A stretch of DNA of 64,000 nucleotides. Source: Streptomyces angustmyceticus. Lineage in GTDB: Bacteria; Actinomycetota; Actinomycetes; Streptomycetales; Streptomycetaceae. A program made the translations under genes and the position numbers. This document shows, piece by piece, positions 61,801 through 64,000 of this stretch. The stretch spans positions 744,001 through 808,000 of the forward strand of contig NZ_CP082945.1 of assembly GCF_019933235.1 (NCBI RefSeq), given 5' to 3'. A model generated the notes under the pieces. The model searched no databases, had not been told where the DNA came from, and was given only the letters and a program-made list of their open reading frames with translations. Within the stretch, counting starts at the first letter, position 1. Each line of letters opens with the position of its first letter.

Positions 61801-62814
61801 ATGGTCACAGAAATGCAGGGGCCGAGACCGGGACGCCGGGCCGTGTGCGGGCTCGGGATGTTCGCGGCGGCCGGTGCCGTGCTGCCGACGCGGTGGGCGC
61901 GGGCGGCCCCCGCCTCGGCCCGGAAGCCGCCCGCGCTGTCCGCCGCGGGCCGGCAGTTCCTCGCCGGGCGGCTGCGGCACACCACGGTGCTGCAGTCCTT
62001 CACCGTCGACGAACGGCACGGTCACCTCTACGCGCTGCAGCTGGTGGCGGGCGGGGTCCGGCTGGCGGGCGAGGAGCGGGCGCCGTCCCATGCGGAACGC
62101 GTCGAGAACGGTGATCTGTGCCTGAACCGGCTCACCCTCGACGGCTCCGCGGCCGGCCACATGTACCTGAAGGGCTTCGGTCACGGCGGCTCGATCGGGC
62201 TGGAGGAGTCCGCGGGCGGAGTCACCCTGTGGACGGAGTGGGACGCCAACCCGGCGTCCGGCTACGGGCGGGGCGTGTGCCGCTTCCGCTTCACGGACGG
62301 CCGGGTACTGGAACACGGCAGCGACGGACTCCGCACCTACCACCCCGTCACCGGCTCCACCAGCAACTTCCCTGCCCTCGATGTGACGCACCGACAACTG
62401 CTGCTGCGGTACAAGACGGGCGGCATACCGAGGTTCGCCCTGTACGACCTCGACCGGTTCCGGGCCCGGCAGTTCCTCCCGCTGGCCGACTTCCCCCAGC
62501 CGGGTGCCGACCTCGACCTGCCCTTCCAGGGCATGGCCGTCTACGGCGACTACGCCTACCAACTCCTGGGCAGCGCCTACGGAACGGGCAATCCGGCGTC
62601 CTCGGGCGGCAACACCCGGCTCTACCGCATCGGCCTGCGGACCGGGCGGGTGGTGTGGCAGCAGGTGGAGCGGACGGCTCCGGGGCTGTCCCCGCGCGAG
62701 CCGGAGGGCCTGGCCGTGCTGCGGAGCGGTGGCACGCCGCGGCTGTGCCTGGGGTTCGTCGAGGGCCCCGCGGGAAGTCGCACTTTCCGCCTGTACGACA
62801 AGGCGCTCAGCTGA
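61801..62814 (+). CDS. Secreted TagC/P68-receptor-binding-like beta-propeller protein
   Basis: A 337-residue protein with an export signal (PGRRAVCGLGMFAAAGAVLP, a Tat-like twin Arg without the full consensus). The mature part matches the teichoic acid biosynthesis protein C / phage P68 receptor-binding propeller type found as secreted Streptomyces proteins: TVLQSFTVDERHGHLYALQL, LNRLTLDGSAAGHMYLKGFG, GVTLWTEWDAN, then LPFQGMAVYGDYAYQLLG and EPEGLAVL. ATG at 61801 with TTGGAG upstream. It may bind cell-surface glycans; no catalytic residues are evident. Confidence 0.8.
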   Translation: MVTEMQGPRPGRRAVCGLGMFAAAGAVLPTRWARAAPASARKPPALSAAGRQFLAGRLRHTTVLQSFTVDERHGHLYALQLVAGGVRLAGEERAPSHAERVENGDLCLNRLTLDGSAAGHMYLKGFGHGGSIGLEESAGGVTLWTEWDANPASGYGRGVCRFRFTDGRVLEHGSDGLRTYHPVTGSTSNFPALDVTHRQLLLRYKTGGIPRFALYDLDRFRARQFLPLADFPQPGADLDLPFQGMAVYGDYAYQLLGSAYGTGNPASSGGNTRLYRIGLRTGRVVWQQVERTAPGLSPREPEGLAVLRSGGTPRLCLGFVEGPAGSRTFRLYDKALS

Positions 62815-62968
62815 CATGTCGCGTTCGGCGCGTACGGGGTGTCGTCGGCCGCCACGCGTGGGTACACATTCCGCCATCCGGGAGGAAACAGACCTCCGGA
62901 CCGCCGGTCGGGACCGCAGAGGCGACCGCTCCCGGGGCGGAGGCAGGTGGTAAGGGGAGGCGCACACG

Positions 62969-63871
62969 GTGTCCCACTGGCGGCCGCTGCCCGGCACACT
63001 CGATACCCACGCGCAACGCCTGACGGAGGAGTTGCGCGTACTCAAGGAACGGACCGGGCTCAGCCTCGACGGGCTGGCCAGGAAAACCCCGTACAGCAAG
63101 TCCGCCTGGCACCGCTACCTCAACGGCGAGAAACTGCCGCCGCGCAGCGCGGTGGTGGCTCTCGGCCAGGTGGCGGGCGCGGATCAGGAACGGCTGCTCG
63201 CGGCGTACGAGGCCGCGTACCGGGCCCGGACCGCGCCCGCCCCCGTTTCCGCGGCGGCCACCGCACCCCCAACTCCCCCGGCTCCCCCGGCCCCTGTCCC
63301 GGCGGAGCGGACCGGACCCGTCCGGAGGATCCTGCGCTGCGCCGGGGTGCTGCGGACCGCCGGTGCGCTGGTGGCGCTGACGGCGCTGGTGGCGACCATG
63401 GGGGCGGCGGCCTCGATCGTGCAGCTTCCCGCGCGGGCCGAGCGGACGGACGAACACGCCTCCGCCGCATGCCACGGCCATCGCTGCCAGGGGCGGTATC
63501 CGTGGCGGTTCGGCTGCAATCGCGACGCGCGCGCGGAGAGCACCCATGTCGGCACCACCTACACCGTGCGGCTCCGCTTCAGTCCGTCGTGCGGCACCGT
63601 CTGGTCGGAGGTGCAGCCACGCTCCGGCGGCGCGCAGAAAGTGTCGATCTGGGTCGGCCGGGACGCGCGGCTCACCTCCCACCCCCGCGGCCGTGAGGGG
63701 CTGGCCGTCAGCCCCATGCTGGCCACGTCGGACCTGGGGCAGGCGGTGGCGTGCGCGAAGGTGACGGACCGGGTGGCCTGCACGGGCGCCGTCGAGCTCA
63801 CCGCCCCGGTCCACCACACGGACGGTGACGGCTTCCCGGGGCCCGCGTTCGTCGAGCGGGTGATGCGGTGA
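62969..63871 (+). CDS. XRE helix-turn-helix membrane protein with DUF2690 domain
   Basis: A 300-residue protein. Residues ~18-85 are an XRE helix-turn-helix (GLSLDGLARKTPYSKSAWHR, YLNGEKLPPR). A Pro/Ala linker is followed by one membrane helix (TAGALVALTALVATMGAAAS, ~residues 132-152) and an outside DUF2690 domain with CHGHRCQGRYPWRFGC and RLRFSPSCGTVWSEVQP. Start GTG at 62969. It has the same architecture as the 40436-42112 protein but a different sensor domain. It is probably a one-component surface-signal regulator; its ligand and targets are unknown. Confidence 0.87.
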   Translation: MSHWRPLPGTLDTHAQRLTEELRVLKERTGLSLDGLARKTPYSKSAWHRYLNGEKLPPRSAVVALGQVAGADQERLLAAYEAAYRARTAPAPVSAAATAPPTPPAPPAPVPAERTGPVRRILRCAGVLRTAGALVALTALVATMGAAASIVQLPARAERTDEHASAACHGHRCQGRYPWRFGCNRDARAESTHVGTTYTVRLRFSPSCGTVWSEVQPRSGGAQKVSIWVGRDARLTSHPRGREGLAVSPMLATSDLGQAVACAKVTDRVACTGAVELTAPVHHTDGDGFPGPAFVERVMR

Positions 63872-63972
63872 GGCGACCGGCCGGATGAGGTCCGCGTGCC
63901 GGCGCCGAATGCTCTGCGGCGCGACGCGGTTCCCGCCGCGCCGGCGCCGCAGGGCCGTATGCGGTCCGCTCC

Positions 63973-64000
63973 TCAGCCGAACGGGCCGTCGACCGTGAAG
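63973..64000 (-). CDS. Possible 3' end of a gene running off the right edge
   Basis: The last 28 bases read, on the minus strand, FTVDGPFG followed by TGA. The stop and sensible composition suggest the end of a gene transcribed toward the DUF2690 gene, but eight residues cannot identify it. Confidence 0.3.

Overview
The window is about 64 kb of very GC-rich DNA that looks like a Streptomyces or close relative. The signs are strong G/C bias at third codon positions, frequent GTG starts, long perfect hairpins without U-tracts at gene ends, a rifamycin phosphotransferase with its rifamycin-associated element, SpoIIE-type phosphatase, HATPase anti-sigma and XRE/DUF2690 proteins typical of that genus, and rare TTA (bldA) codons. 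It reads as accessory or variable chromosome: many single-gene units, many regulators and transporters, and at least five decaying genes. No tRNA, rRNA, CRISPR array, insertion sequence or phage module was recognised.

Left part (1-9.5 kb): the 5' end of an AAA-type LuxR-like regulator, an anti-sigma-type ATP-binding protein, a small membrane protein, a decayed LAL-type LuxR regulator (N-terminus missing plus a frameshift), then a redox island. The island holds an alpha/beta hydrolase, an HxlR regulator, a quinone-oxidoreductase-like protein and an Old Yellow Enzyme, with a divergent MarR regulator and a palindromic operator between them. A small GNAT-like protein follows.

9.7-14.0 kb (minus strand) is the most unusual stretch: a 46-codon peptide gene with an ideal ribosome binding site, then a perfect 12-bp hairpin, a JmjC/cupin-type oxygenase, a GT-B glycosyltransferase-like protein and an MFS exporter. 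I interpret it as a candidate ribosomally synthesised, modified peptide (RiPP-like) locus. 14.4-18.7 kb holds an HxlR remnant joined to the 3' end of a secreted serine protease, a secreted beta/gamma-crystallin-like protein, an AraC regulator and a divergent hydrolase.

19.2-28.5 kb is one giant gene (3119 codons) with three IPT/TIG domains and 28 tandem Ig-like repeats carrying a PKD-like FDFGDG motif; it ends in a perfect 19-bp hairpin. Next come an APC permease and an operon of acyl-CoA dehydrogenase, thioesterase and EamA exporter, then a hypothetical protein, a secreted HAF-repeat protein, a GAF/PAS/SpoIIE phosphatase, a small membrane peptide, a DUF4232 lipoprotein and a membrane-anchored XRE regulator.

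42.6-52.8 kb holds two pseudogenes abutting each other (one a type-B carboxylesterase that lost its catalytic-serine block), a LuxR-type response-regulator-like protein, a Pit phosphate transporter with a small membrane partner, a hydrolase remnant, an SDR without its catalytic Tyr/Lys, a pyridine-nucleotide-disulfide oxidoreductase, a second Old Yellow Enzyme, a NAD kinase and a RibD-C/DHFR-like protein. 52.9-64 kb has rph with its regulatory element, a LysR/MFS divergent pair, a second MFS exporter, a Pro-rich protein, a DUF899 protein, a secreted SH3 protein, a TagC-like propeller protein and an XRE/DUF2690 membrane regulator. A conserved sequence element occurs three times (about 16.1, 39.4 and 44.1 kb) with identical internal spacing.
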